This document shows, piece after piece, positions 1 through 6,644 of a stretch of 7,971 nucleotides of DNA. The stretch comes from Patescibacteria group bacterium. GTDB taxonomy: Bacteria > Patescibacteriota > Doudnabacteria > UBA920. The DNA lies in NCBI GenBank assembly GCA_023487095.1, contig JAMDEL010000006.1, positions 1 through 7,971 on the forward strand. Reading direction: 5' to 3'. Positions within the stretch are counted from its first letter, which is position 1. Each line of letters starts with the position of its first letter. The notes below the pieces were generated by a model, which was given only the letters and a program-made list of their open reading frames with translations, made no database searches and had not been told where the DNA came from. The translations under genes were made by a program, and so were the position numbers.

Positions 1-138
1 AAAGGGCGCAATAATTTCAGACGGTAGGGGTATGCACGCGCTTTCAATACCCATAAGCGCGGCAACACCGACGTAGCCAAAGGCGGAAATGGTATGAATT
101 ATAAAACCCGTGAGTACGGCGATAATATTTTCAATCAT
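1..138 (-). CDS. DedA/SNARE-associated family membrane protein, N-terminal 46 codons (partial, runs off the window)
   Basis: Only the first 46 residues are present; the frame stays open to base 1. After an ATG at 138 the translation gives a hydrophobic N-terminus (about residues 4-30), followed by ESACIPLPSEIIAPF at 32-46. This matches the conserved DedA-family stretch of the type E-N-x3-P-x-P-S-E-x3-P-F. DedA proteins are multi-pass inner-membrane proteins, and members of the family act in lipid flipping (undecaprenyl phosphate or phospholipids) and membrane homeostasis; which role applies here cannot be told from this fragment. The start lies 5 bp beyond the smc stop codon on the same strand, so it is very likely co-transcribed and perhaps translationally coupled to smc. 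No Shine-Dalgarno-like sequence precedes the ATG. The family call rests on one motif plus the hydrophobic context. Confidence 0.78.
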   Translation of the reverse strand, partial: MIENIIAVLTGFIIHTISAFGYVGVAALMGIESACIPLPSEIIAPF

Positions 139-143
139 AAAAT

Positions 144-2765
144 TTATTTGGCAAAAGCCTTGGCCTGCTCCAACTTAACGGAAAGCAATTTGCTCACGCC
201 GTCATCGCCCATGGTCACGCCGTAAAGAATATTGGCCTGTGCCATGGTTTCGCGGTTATGGGTTATGGTTAAAAACTGTGTCTGCCCGGAGAGCGTACCT
301 AAAATCTGCCCAAAACGGATAGTGTTGGCATCATCCAAGGCGGCATCAACCTCATCCAGTACCACGAAAGGCGAAGGGAAGCAGGTTAAAAGGCTGCAAA
401 GCAAGGCAATAGAAGTCAGGCTCCTCTCCCCGCCGGAAAGTGCCTGGATGGAAGAAAGTTTTTTACCGGGTGGAGTAGCCTTAATGTCTATACCCACAAT
501 ATTGGAAGCGCCTTTTTCATATTTGGCCACAATTTTTTCTTCTGGCCTCATGCCTTGGCCAGTTTCTGCCGCCTCCTCGGCATTCTCTTCCTCAGCAGCT
601 TCGGCTTTCTGCTCCTCGTTTTTAATGACTGTAAGATATGCCCGGCCGCCGTTAAATAAAATCCTAAAATACTGTTCAAACTTTTCATTAATGCGATGAA
701 AAGCCTCGTTGAATTTTACCTTAATATGCTCGTCCAGTTCGTCAATAATATTCCGTAAATCCTGCAAAGACTTTTTCAAATCCTCCACCTGGGTGTAAAG
801 GCTGGTATAGCGCGCCTCCGTTTCCTGGTACTCCTTTAGGGTCAGTTCGTCCATGCCGCCAATCATCTCCAGCTGGTTCCTAAGGCGCTGGATGCGGTTC
901 TCCAAATCCGGCGTCCGGCTTTCGATTTTCGCCTCGCCAATGTTAATGAAAGTCTCCTGGCCCAAAATCCGCCTGACCTCTTCGGCCAAAACTTCCATCT
1001 GGGTATCGTACTTGGCCTTCTCCACGGACAGGCCGGAAATCTTGTCCTTGATTTTGGAAAGCTCGTCCTGCTGGTCGCGCAAAGACATTTCTATCCGATG
1101 AAGATTTTTCTGCAGCTGGCTTTGTTCGCTTTGCTGTTTCTTAAACAAATCTTCAACCTCTAAAATCTCCCTAGCGAGCGCATCCACTTGTTTTTTTAAG
1201 CGCCCTTCCTCTTCCAGCATGCCTTCCAAAAATTCATCCAGGGAATGGCTGGCGGCCTTTTTGAGTTCCAAATCAAAATGCAATTTCTGCTGTTCCAGGC
1301 TCTCCTGGTCCTTGTGGAGGAAATTCAGGTAGATTTCGGTTTTAGACAGCCCGACTTGCAAATTATGCAGCGCCTGGTCTACCTCTTCTTTTTCATTCTG
1401 CATCAGGGCAATCTGCTGCTGCACCTGGTTAATGCGATGGGGATCCAAGACAGAACTTTTAACCACCTCCTTAAACTTATAGAATTGCTGCCTTAAGCCC
1501 ACTGCTACGGCCTGGACTTCCTGCCAAGGCCGGTTTTCTTCCAGGTTTTTGTAAAACTCGCCAACCAACCGGTCCAAATCCAAAAATTCTTTCTCAAACC
1601 CGCTCCAGTCCATTTGGCCCATGCCGCCTTGTGCTTGGCTGTAAAGCGAAGCCAGCTTGGCTTTTATATCAGCCAGCAGCTGCTGCTGCCCGGCCACCTG
1701 GGATTTAAGTCCTGCCTGCTCGTGCTGGGTTTTATGGATTTGCTCTGTTATCTCTTCAATTTTTTTGGAGAGGGTGTGGATTTCCACCTGGAGAGTTTTG
1801 GGGTCGCCGGCAACGCCGCTTTTTTGGCCCTGCATCTTGCCCCGGACCAGGCTTAACTCTTCCAAAATCTTGTTTTTTTGCTTTTGCAGATGCTCCAAAT
1901 GCTGCTGAATGCCGCGATACTTCTCCAACTGGCCGTGATTGCCTTTTTCCAGTTCTTCAGCCTCAAGTCTTAAAGTTTTCTGCTGGTTTTCCGACCTTGT
2001 GCGCTCTGCAGACAAGCTGCTGATCTGGGCTTCATAAAAATCTATCTGTTCTTTAAGCAGCCAGAACGTCTTGCCAAAATATTCCCGCTGGAGCAGTTTC
2101 AGCTCCTGTTCAATTTCTGTCCTGGCTTCCATCTTCTTGGCCTGCCTGCGCAAACTTTTTAGACGCGGCTCAATTTCCGCTATTAAGTCTTCGGCCCGCA
2201 TCAAATTCTGCGCGGTCTGTTCCAGGCGCCGGAGCGATTTGTCGCGCTTGATATAATAGCTCTTCACGCCACTGGCTTCGTCCACCAGGCTTTTAACTTC
2301 CGTGGCGCCGGAAAGCACCATCTGGTCAATCGTACCCTGGCCAATGACAGTATACCGGGAAGTGCCGATATTGCTCTTTAAGACCAGGTCTACAATATCC
2401 AAAAGCCTGACTTGCTGGCCGTTGATTAAATATTCGCTGTTGCCGCTCCGGTCCACGCGGCGGCCAATGCTGACTTCAGGTGCATCCACGGGAATCCGGC
2501 GGTCACTATTGTCAAAAGTCGCGGCCACTTCGGCAAAACCCAGCCGGGTCTTCTTGTCCGAGCCTGCGAAAATTACGTCATCGGCTTTTTTACCGCGCAT
2601 CAGCTTGGCGGACTGTTCGCCCAAAACCCAGCGCAAGCAGTCAGCCACGTTGCTTTTACCGCTGCCGTTTGGCCCCACAATGGCAATAATCCCCTTGGAA
2701 AATTCCATGGTGGTTTTGTGGGCAAAAGATTTAAACCCGTGAATTTCTAACCGTTTTAAATGCAT
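144..2765 (-). CDS. smc: SMC chromosome-organisation ATPase, short form without a recognisable hinge
   Basis: The 873-residue protein has every SMC/ABC ATPase motif: Walker A GPNGSGKS (31-38), Q-loop IGQG (141-144), signature LSGGERSL (776-783), Walker B PFVVLDEVD (799-807), D-loop ALDD (809-812) and H-loop ITH (834-836). N- and C-terminal heads flank a long Gln/Glu/Lys/Leu-rich coiled coil (about 172-375 and 445-690). Bacterial SMC forms a DNA-entrapping dimer, normally with ScpA/ScpB, that compacts and separates chromosomes; no scp gene is in view. Typical bacterial SMCs have about 1150-1200 residues with a globular hinge of roughly 150 residues mid-protein. Here the middle (about 378-445) is only a short Gly/Trp/Pro-containing break, with no hinge-like Gly motifs and no CxxC as in the Rad50 zinc hook. 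An acidic Glu/Ala-rich insert (about 716-745) interrupts the C-terminal head. The gene lies 29 bp after rnc on the same strand. The ATG at 2765 sits just before the head motif MHLKRLEIHGFKSF. Confidence 0.93.
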   Translation of the reverse strand: MHLKRLEIHGFKSFAHKTTMEFSKGIIAIVGPNGSGKSNVADCLRWVLGEQSAKLMRGKKADDVIFAGSDKKTRLGFAEVAATFDNSDRRIPVDAPEVSIGRRVDRSGNSEYLINGQQVRLLDIVDLVLKSNIGTSRYTVIGQGTIDQMVLSGATEVKSLVDEASGVKSYYIKRDKSLRRLEQTAQNLMRAEDLIAEIEPRLKSLRRQAKKMEARTEIEQELKLLQREYFGKTFWLLKEQIDFYEAQISSLSAERTRSENQQKTLRLEAEELEKGNHGQLEKYRGIQQHLEHLQKQKNKILEELSLVRGKMQGQKSGVAGDPKTLQVEIHTLSKKIEEITEQIHKTQHEQAGLKSQVAGQQQLLADIKAKLASLYSQAQGGMGQMDWSGFEKEFLDLDRLVGEFYKNLEENRPWQEVQAVAVGLRQQFYKFKEVVKSSVLDPHRINQVQQQIALMQNEKEEVDQALHNLQVGLSKTEIYLNFLHKDQESLEQQKLHFDLELKKAASHSLDEFLEGMLEEEGRLKKQVDALAREILEVEDLFKKQQSEQSQLQKNLHRIEMSLRDQQDELSKIKDKISGLSVEKAKYDTQMEVLAEEVRRILGQETFINIGEAKIESRTPDLENRIQRLRNQLEMIGGMDELTLKEYQETEARYTSLYTQVEDLKKSLQDLRNIIDELDEHIKVKFNEAFHRINEKFEQYFRILFNGGRAYLTVIKNEEQKAEAAEEENAEEAAETGQGMRPEEKIVAKYEKGASNIVGIDIKATPPGKKLSSIQALSGGERSLTSIALLCSLLTCFPSPFVVLDEVDAALDDANTIRFGQILGTLSGQTQFLTITHNRETMAQANILYGVTMGDDGVSKLLSVKLEQAKAFAK

Positions 2766-2794
2766 TTATTTTTGTTTCAGGAACTTCTGGCTGA

Positions 2795-3487
2795 TTAAAA
2801 TTTATTATTGTTGAGCGCATTTTCCGCAGCCGCGATTTCCGCCTCCTGTTTGCTCGGACCTTCGCCGCGCCCAACCTCATCGTTACCAACAAAGGCCGCC
2901 ACCACGAAAGTCTTGTTGTGGTCCGGCCCGGTCTCAGAGACTACGCCGTAGGTTGGCGTAATGCCGGATTTCTCCTGCACCAATTCCTGAAGGCGCGACT
3001 TGGGGTCTAAATACGTCTCGCCTTCAATTATTTTGGGCAGCTCCACGAGTATTTCACGGCCGATAAAATTGGTGCAGGCCTGGTAGCCGGAATCCAAATA
3101 CATAGCACCAATGACGGCCTCAATGCAATTGGCCAGTATGACTTGCCTGGCGCGGCCAATGTCTTTGGCTTCGCCCCGGGACATAAGCAGGTATTTTTCC
3201 AAACCCAGGCGCCGGGCAATTTCCGAAAGCATTTTATAGTTGACGAGCGCGCTTCTGAAATTGGTCAGTTCGCCCTCGGGGTGCGGATAATTCCTGAAAA
3301 GATATTCAGTGGCAGCCAGTTCCAAAACTGCATCGCCCAAAAACTCCAGGCGTTCGTTATGGGGCAGGCTGAAAGACCGGTTTTCGTTCAGGTAAGACCG
3401 GTGGGTGAAAGCGGACATGTACAGGTCCGGGTTATTTATGGGGGTTTGGAGGACTTTTTCGATTTCGGCTTTATTGAGATTAGGCAT
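2795..3487 (-). CDS. rnc: Ribonuclease III
   Basis: This is the double-stranded RNA endonuclease that matures rRNA and processes structured mRNAs, acting as a cytoplasmic homodimer. Starting at the ATG at 3487 (MPNLNKAEIEKVL) the protein has 230 residues, the usual family size. A TTG 33 nt upstream (3520) is in frame but adds only a weak extension encoded by repetitive AT-rich DNA, so I prefer the ATG; neither start has a clear ribosome binding site. The RNase III domain carries the signature HNERLEFLGDAVL (43-55), with acidic residues E48 and D52. The second metal-binding segment reads LANCIEAVIGAMYLD (118-132): the Glu equivalent to E. coli E117 is present (E123), but the usual Asp equivalent to D114 is Asn (N120). 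A dsRNA-binding domain follows (about 160-227), ending in the basic-helix motif GPSKQEAEIAAAENAL. smc lies directly downstream, a common bacterial arrangement. Confidence 0.95.
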   Translation of the reverse strand: MPNLNKAEIEKVLQTPINNPDLYMSAFTHRSYLNENRSFSLPHNERLEFLGDAVLELAATEYLFRNYPHPEGELTNFRSALVNYKMLSEIARRLGLEKYLLMSRGEAKDIGRARQVILANCIEAVIGAMYLDSGYQACTNFIGREILVELPKIIEGETYLDPKSRLQELVQEKSGITPTYGVVSETGPDHNKTFVVAAFVGNDEVGRGEGPSKQEAEIAAAENALNNNKF

Positions 3488-3583
3488 GTGCTTGGCCCAA
3501 AACTCAAAACTACAACTCAAAACTTAAACTGGGCTTTGAATTTTAAATTGTAATTTTGACTTTATAGTTTTAATTTTAAACTC
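3488..3583. other. AT-rich gap between tRNA-Val and rnc with an 11-bp direct repeat
   Basis: This 96-bp stretch is strongly AT-rich. It contains the 11-mer AACTCAAAACT twice (3501-3511 and 3514-3524, 13 nt apart), plus further near-copies of the unit. It would be the leader of rnc if rnc has its own promoter. On the minus strand, TACAAT-like and TATAAA-like hexamers occur but without a convincing -35 box, so I do not call a promoter. A hairpin followed by a T-run is also absent, so read-through from the upstream genes into rnc is plausible. Confidence 0.4.
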
Positions 3584-3659
3584 TGGTGGACGGTAGAGGA
3601 TTCGAACCTCTGACCCTCTCTACGTCAAAGAGATGCTCTACCAACTGAGCTAACCGTCC
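3584..3659 (-). tRNA. tRNA-Val(GAC), CCA encoded
   Basis: The minus strand folds as a complete cloverleaf of 76 nt including the 3' CCA. The acceptor stem GGACGGT pairs with ACCGTCC without mismatch. The D-arm is GCTC-AGTTGGTA-GAGC, the anticodon arm is TCTCT-TTGACGT-AGAGA, and the T-arm is AGAGG-TTCGAAT-CCTCT. The anticodon GAC is at 3624-3626 and reads GUC and GUU valine codons. The discriminator is A, as usual for tRNA-Val. The CCA tail is genome-encoded (3584-3586). The gene starts 5 bp after the stop codon of the upstream membrane-protein gene and is followed by rnc on the same strand, so it is probably cut out of a longer transcript. Confidence 0.97.
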
Positions 3660-3664
3660 AAATA

Positions 3665-4438
3665 TTATTTTCCGGGTATGGCCAGGAAGGCCGGGCTCTC
3701 AGCCGCTTTTTGGTTTTTGCCTTTCTGAGTACGCACAAACTCCAAAAACCCGATAACCAAAAAGTTGTTGAGCCAGACTAAAATTCCAACCGATAAAAGC
3801 AGGAAAAACATTGCCAATAGCCATAGTTTAGCAGAACTCCCCAAATCTGAAAACCCCCCTGCTACAAGCGGCCTTAGGCCCGTTTTGGCCAGATAAAAAG
3901 CCAAGCTGTTGCCCAACATTAAGACCAAAGAACAAACTGCGGGCACTTGGACGCGCTTAAGCCACAAATCCAGGGACAGGCTGATGGAATCGCGGACACC
4001 TTTCCTAAATATTACCCAAAAAAGCTGCACCCCCAAAAAATACACCAGGCATAAGCTGGTTGCTAAAATCCTAAATGTCCAACCCGGCACAAAGCTTCTT
4101 AAAATAAACTCTACCGCCCCGAAAACCACCATGGTTCCGCCTAAAACCAGCGACAACCGCCAAAATTCCACCGAAGAAAACCTGGGCACATTTTTATTCA
4201 GCTTTTCCCAGTCTTCATATTGGCTTTGAATTTCCAACCAAAGCCGGGTCGTGGCCAGAGACGCGAATAAGAAGCCAAAAACCGGGATATAGGCCAGCTC
4301 TGGAGAAGCCCCAAGCTTCCTAAAAGCCCAGCCCACGGAAAAAAACCCGGCGGCTTGGAGCAGCACCAGAAGCCACCAATCAAAACGCGCGAGAGAAAAC
4401 TCCAAAGCTTTTCTGACTACTCGGTCAAACATTTCCAT
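3665..4438 (-). CDS. Uncharacterised integral membrane protein, about six TM segments
   Basis: I do not recognise this 257-residue protein as a member of a named family. It is dominated by hydrophobic helices at roughly 21-39, 48-66, 95-113, 122-144, 165-184 and 204-233; the last is long enough to be kinked or double. A charged stretch rich in Glu, Lys and Trp (about 67-94) separates the first pair from the rest, and the C-terminal tail (about 236-257) is basic and polar (RTQKGKNQK). No catalytic, transporter or nucleotide-binding motif is visible, and there is no obvious signal peptide apart from the first TM segment. It begins 27 bp after the ftsH stop and ends 5 bp before tRNA-Val, so it belongs to the ftsH transcription unit. 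A second ATG two codons in (M3) is an equally possible start. Its place behind ftsH allows a link to membrane-protein quality control, but that is inference only. Confidence 0.75.
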   Translation of the reverse strand: MEMFDRVVRKALEFSLARFDWWLLVLLQAAGFFSVGWAFRKLGASPELAYIPVFGFLFASLATTRLWLEIQSQYEDWEKLNKNVPRFSSVEFWRLSLVLGGTMVVFGAVEFILRSFVPGWTFRILATSLCLVYFLGVQLFWVIFRKGVRDSISLSLDLWLKRVQVPAVCSLVLMLGNSLAFYLAKTGLRPLVAGGFSDLGSSAKLWLLAMFFLLLSVGILVWLNNFLVIGFLEFVRTQKGKNQKAAESPAFLAIPGK

Positions 4439-4465
4439 ATTTTATATTCATGCCTGCTAAACTTT

Positions 4466-6343
4466 TTAGGCTGCCGGAGCGGGAGCCGCTTCGGTTGCCG
4501 GGGCTGCCTGCTTTTGTTTTTCTTTCGGCATAATATCTTTCACCATTTCATTGAACTGCTCTTGTTCCAAAGTTTCTTCTTCCACCAGCCTCTTGGCAAT
4601 CGCATCCAAATGTGTGCGGTATTTTTTCAAATTCTCCTCAGCCGTGGTCAGGCCTTGGTGCATGATCTTGGAAACTTCGTGGTCAATTTTTTTGGCAACT
4701 TCTTCGCTGTAATTTTTCTGCTCAGAAATTTCCCGGCCCAAGAAGACCATTTCGTGGTGGTCGCCAAAGGCAATCGGGCCAAGCTCTTCGCTCATGCCGT
4801 AAGTCATGACCAATTTTCTGGCCATGGCAGTCGCCACTTTCAAATCATTGGAAGCTCCCGTGGTCAATTCGCTAAAAACTAATTTTTCGGCCGCAAAGCC
4901 GCCAAGCAAAGCCGCAATCTCGTCTAAAAAGCTGCTCTTGGTCTGCAGGTGCCTGTCTTCAATGGGCAATTTCATGGTGTAACCTGCAGCCCGGCCGCGG
5001 GAGATAATGGAAACCTTGTGCACAGGATCGGAATGTGCCAGAACCGTACCTACCAGAGCATGCCCGGCTTCATGGTAAGCAGTAATTTCTTTTTCTTCGG
5101 TAGAAAGAATGTGGCTCTTGCGTTCAGGCCCCAGCATGACTTTTTCCACAGCCTCTTTGAGCTCGGTTTCGCCAATTTCTTTTTTATTCCTGCGCGCAGT
5201 CATAATCGCGCCTTCGTTCAGCAGGTTGGCCAAATCAGCGCCGGAAAAACCCGGCGTGCGTTCGGCAATTTTCCGCATGTTCACATCTTTGGCTAAGGGC
5301 TTATTTTTGGCATGCACGTTTAAAATTGCCTCGCGGTCCTTAATGTCCGGCAAATCCAAAACTACCTGGCGGTCAAAACGCCCGGGGCGCAAGAGCGCCG
5401 GATCCAAAACGTCCGGCCGGTTAGTCGCAGCCATCACAATCACGTTGGTATCAGTTTCAAAACCGTCCATTTCTACCAAAATCTGGTTTAAAGTCTGTTC
5501 GCGTTCGTCGTGACCGCCGCCTAAACCCGCTCCGCGCTGCCGCCCCACGGCATCAATTTCATCTATAAAAACAATGCACGGGGCGTTTTTTTTGGCCTTG
5601 CGGAACAAATCCCGCACGCGCGAAGCGCCCACGCCCACGAACATTTCCACAAATTCGGAACCGGAAATATGGAAGAAAGGCACATTAGCTTCGCCGGCTA
5701 CGGCGCGCGCCAACATGGTCTTGCCCACGCCCGGGCTGCCCAAAAGCAAAACGCCTTTGGGGATTTTTGCGCCTAAAGACAAAAACTTCTGGGGCAAACG
5801 TAAAAATTCCACTATTTCTTTAAGCTCTTCTTTGGCCTCTTTAGCTCCGGCCACATCCGCAAACTTTACCTTGTTCTTCCGCTCATCAGAAAGTTTGACC
5901 GAGCTCTGCCCAAAGGACATGGCGCGGTTATTTGACCCTTGGACTTGGCGCATAAAAAAATAAATCACCAGCGTAACTAAGGCAAACGGCAAAAGGAACG
6001 GCAAGATTGAGTAAGCGAAATTATTCCAGGCGCCGGCCGGCTTTTCTTCTATGTTAGCTTTGCGGATTTTGTCTTTGGCCAGGCCGAAGCGGTCCAAAAT
6101 TTCATAAATGTTGGTGTTCGGGCCAATGCTGGCATATTCCAAGGTATCACTGTCTTTGACTTTAGCCGTGACCCGATTGTCAGTCACGGAGAGGCTGTCC
6201 ACCTTTTCCTGGTCAACCAGATTAACGATATCTGAAATTTTAACTTCCTTGCTCTTGGTGTCAGTCTGAAACAACGCGAAAACCTGGGAGAGAATCAGGA
6301 AGCCGATTAAAATGATTAAAATATTTTTTATAAATTTTCCCAT
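4466..6343 (-). CDS. ftsH: ATP-dependent zinc metalloprotease FtsH
   Basis: This is the membrane-anchored AAA+ protease that extracts and degrades unassembled membrane proteins and some soluble regulators as a hexamer. The 625 residues show the standard order. TM1 lies at about 8-24, a short extracytoplasmic domain at about 30-100 and TM2 at about 110-130. The AAA module has Walker A GSPGVGKT (202-209), pore loop FVGVGA (235-240) and Walker B IVFIDEID (257-264). The second region of homology runs from ATNRP to RPGRFDR (306-325), with arginine fingers R319 and R322. The peptidase domain has the zinc motif HEAGH (424-428) and the third ligand D500 in TTGASND. Walker A differs slightly from the common GPPGTGKT (Ser and Val replace Pro and Thr). 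The tail from about 609 is low-complexity Ala/Pro/Gln. The ATG at 6343 fits the family N-terminus and lies about 22 nt below a predicted transcription start. Full length, with all catalytic residues present. Confidence 0.98.
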   Translation of the reverse strand: MGKFIKNILIILIGFLILSQVFALFQTDTKSKEVKISDIVNLVDQEKVDSLSVTDNRVTAKVKDSDTLEYASIGPNTNIYEILDRFGLAKDKIRKANIEEKPAGAWNNFAYSILPFLLPFALVTLVIYFFMRQVQGSNNRAMSFGQSSVKLSDERKNKVKFADVAGAKEAKEELKEIVEFLRLPQKFLSLGAKIPKGVLLLGSPGVGKTMLARAVAGEANVPFFHISGSEFVEMFVGVGASRVRDLFRKAKKNAPCIVFIDEIDAVGRQRGAGLGGGHDEREQTLNQILVEMDGFETDTNVIVMAATNRPDVLDPALLRPGRFDRQVVLDLPDIKDREAILNVHAKNKPLAKDVNMRKIAERTPGFSGADLANLLNEGAIMTARRNKKEIGETELKEAVEKVMLGPERKSHILSTEEKEITAYHEAGHALVGTVLAHSDPVHKVSIISRGRAAGYTMKLPIEDRHLQTKSSFLDEIAALLGGFAAEKLVFSELTTGASNDLKVATAMARKLVMTYGMSEELGPIAFGDHHEMVFLGREISEQKNYSEEVAKKIDHEVSKIMHQGLTTAEENLKKYRTHLDAIAKRLVEEETLEQEQFNEMVKDIMPKEKQKQAAPATEAAPAPAA

Positions 6344-6371
6344 GAGCTTTATTTTAATTCCAAGTTAGTAA

Positions 6372-6400
6372 ATTATATCCCATTTTATTGCTCTGCTCAA
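6372..6400 (-). promoter_or_regulatory. Predicted sigma70-type promoter of ftsH
   Basis: On the minus strand a perfect -10 box TATAAT (6372-6377) lies 17 nt downstream of TTGAGC (6395-6400), a -35 box matching four of six consensus bases. The expected start of transcription is near 6365, which gives ftsH a leader of about 22 nt. The promoter sits directly downstream of the degenerate tRNA-Leu-like element, with only 10 nt between. No terminator is visible between the tRNA genes and ftsH, so read-through from the tRNA promoter could add to expression. Confidence 0.65.
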
Positions 6401-6410
6401 CACTCTCTAC

Positions 6411-6503
6411 CGGCGGGCAAGGAGGAACCTAAACCCATAAGTCCCTTTTGGGGAACTAGCTCCTAAGGCTAGCGCGTCCCGTAATAAAACGAGCGGCCTA
6501 CCC
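6411..6503 (-). pseudogene. Degenerate tRNA-Leu(UAG)-like element, tandem to the intact tRNA-Leu
   Basis: This 93-nt minus-strand segment aligns along its whole length with the intact tRNA-Leu that ends 8 nt upstream. A block of 27 bp (6451-6477) is identical to 6550-6576 and covers the whole anticodon arm; the anticodon UAG is at 6463-6465. The variable-arm stem TCCC/GGGA is kept with a changed loop. The acceptor strands have diverged in sequence but can still pair over 7 bp with two G-U pairs (GGGTAGG with CTTGCCC), and the 3' end reads CCG instead of CCA. The D-arm can form only a different hairpin (CTCG-TTTTATTA-CGGG) without the GG of a normal D-loop. The T-arm has two mismatches and a loop TTTAGGT that lacks the conserved C and A. 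I read it as a decayed duplicate, but the preserved pairing leaves room for a structured, non-canonical tRNA-like RNA. Confidence 0.6.
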
Positions 6504-6511
6504 TTATACTT

Positions 6512-6598
6512 TGGTGGGGATGGTGGGACTTGAACCCACAATCCCTTGCGGGAACTAGCTCCTAAGGCTAGCGCGTATGCCAATTCCGCCACATCCCC
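6512..6598 (-). tRNA. tRNA-Leu(UAG), CCA encoded
   Basis: This is a complete class II tRNA of 87 nt including the 3' CCA (6512-6514). Acceptor strands GGGGATG and CATCCCC pair perfectly. The D-arm GCG-GAATTGGCATA-CGC carries the conserved GG. The anticodon arm is CTAGC-CTTAGGA-GCTAG with anticodon TAG at 6562-6564, the long variable arm is TCCC-GCAA-GGGA, and the T-arm is GTGGG-TTCAAGT-CCCAC. The discriminator is A, as required by leucyl-tRNA synthetases. The anticodon reads CUA and, by wobble, other CUN leucine codons. A TATAAT box lies about 10 nt upstream of the mature 5' end. Confidence 0.97.
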
Positions 6599-6608
6599 AG
6601 TTTACACA

Positions 6609-6614
6609 ATTATA
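6609..6614 (-). promoter_or_regulatory. Probable -10 box of the tRNA-Leu gene
   Basis: A perfect TATAAT on the minus strand would start transcription near 6602, about 4 nt before the mature tRNA 5' end. No good -35 hexamer stands 16-18 nt upstream. That space instead holds a 7-bp inverted repeat, GGGGTAA (6619-6625) and TTGCCCC (6632-6638), one pair being G-U. This dyad could be an operator or a chance structure. Confidence 0.4.
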
Positions 6615-6644
6615 CTACGGGGTAACCATGCTTGCCCCTTGAAA

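Noticed and set aside
232..2742. Several plus-strand open frames of 60-155 codons opposite smc
   Set aside because: The smc frame on the minus strand has every SMC motif over its full length. The opposite frames have no starts with leaders, no domains and odd composition, so they are shadows.
3501..3524. Repeats of AACTCAAAACT considered as a CRISPR or regulatory array
   Set aside because: Only two 11-bp copies 2 nt apart, low complexity and no spacers; it looks like slippage in an AT-rich gap.
3143..3553. Plus-strand frame of 136 codons opposite rnc
   Set aside because: It lies antisense to a complete RNase III and runs into the AT-rich spacer; no motif supports it.
3542..3583. TATAAA- and TACAAT-like hexamers on the minus strand as an rnc promoter
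   Set aside because: The DNA is so AT-rich that such hexamers are expected by chance, and no -35 box stands at a proper distance.
4355..5963. Plus-strand frames opposite ftsH and over its junction with the membrane-protein gene
   Set aside because: ftsH is complete with all catalytic residues; these frames are antisense by-products.
6550..6576. 27-bp direct repeat with 6451-6477 considered as an att site pair of an integrated element
   Set aside because: The copies are about 100 bp apart, lie in tandem tRNA-like units and enclose no integrase or cargo, so tRNA duplication explains them.
6407..6592. Reading frame of 61 codons on the minus strand with repeated ALALGASS
   Set aside because: It runs through the tRNA-Leu and its degenerate copy; the protein-level repeat is the translated anticodon arm. 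This is a well-known false gene type.
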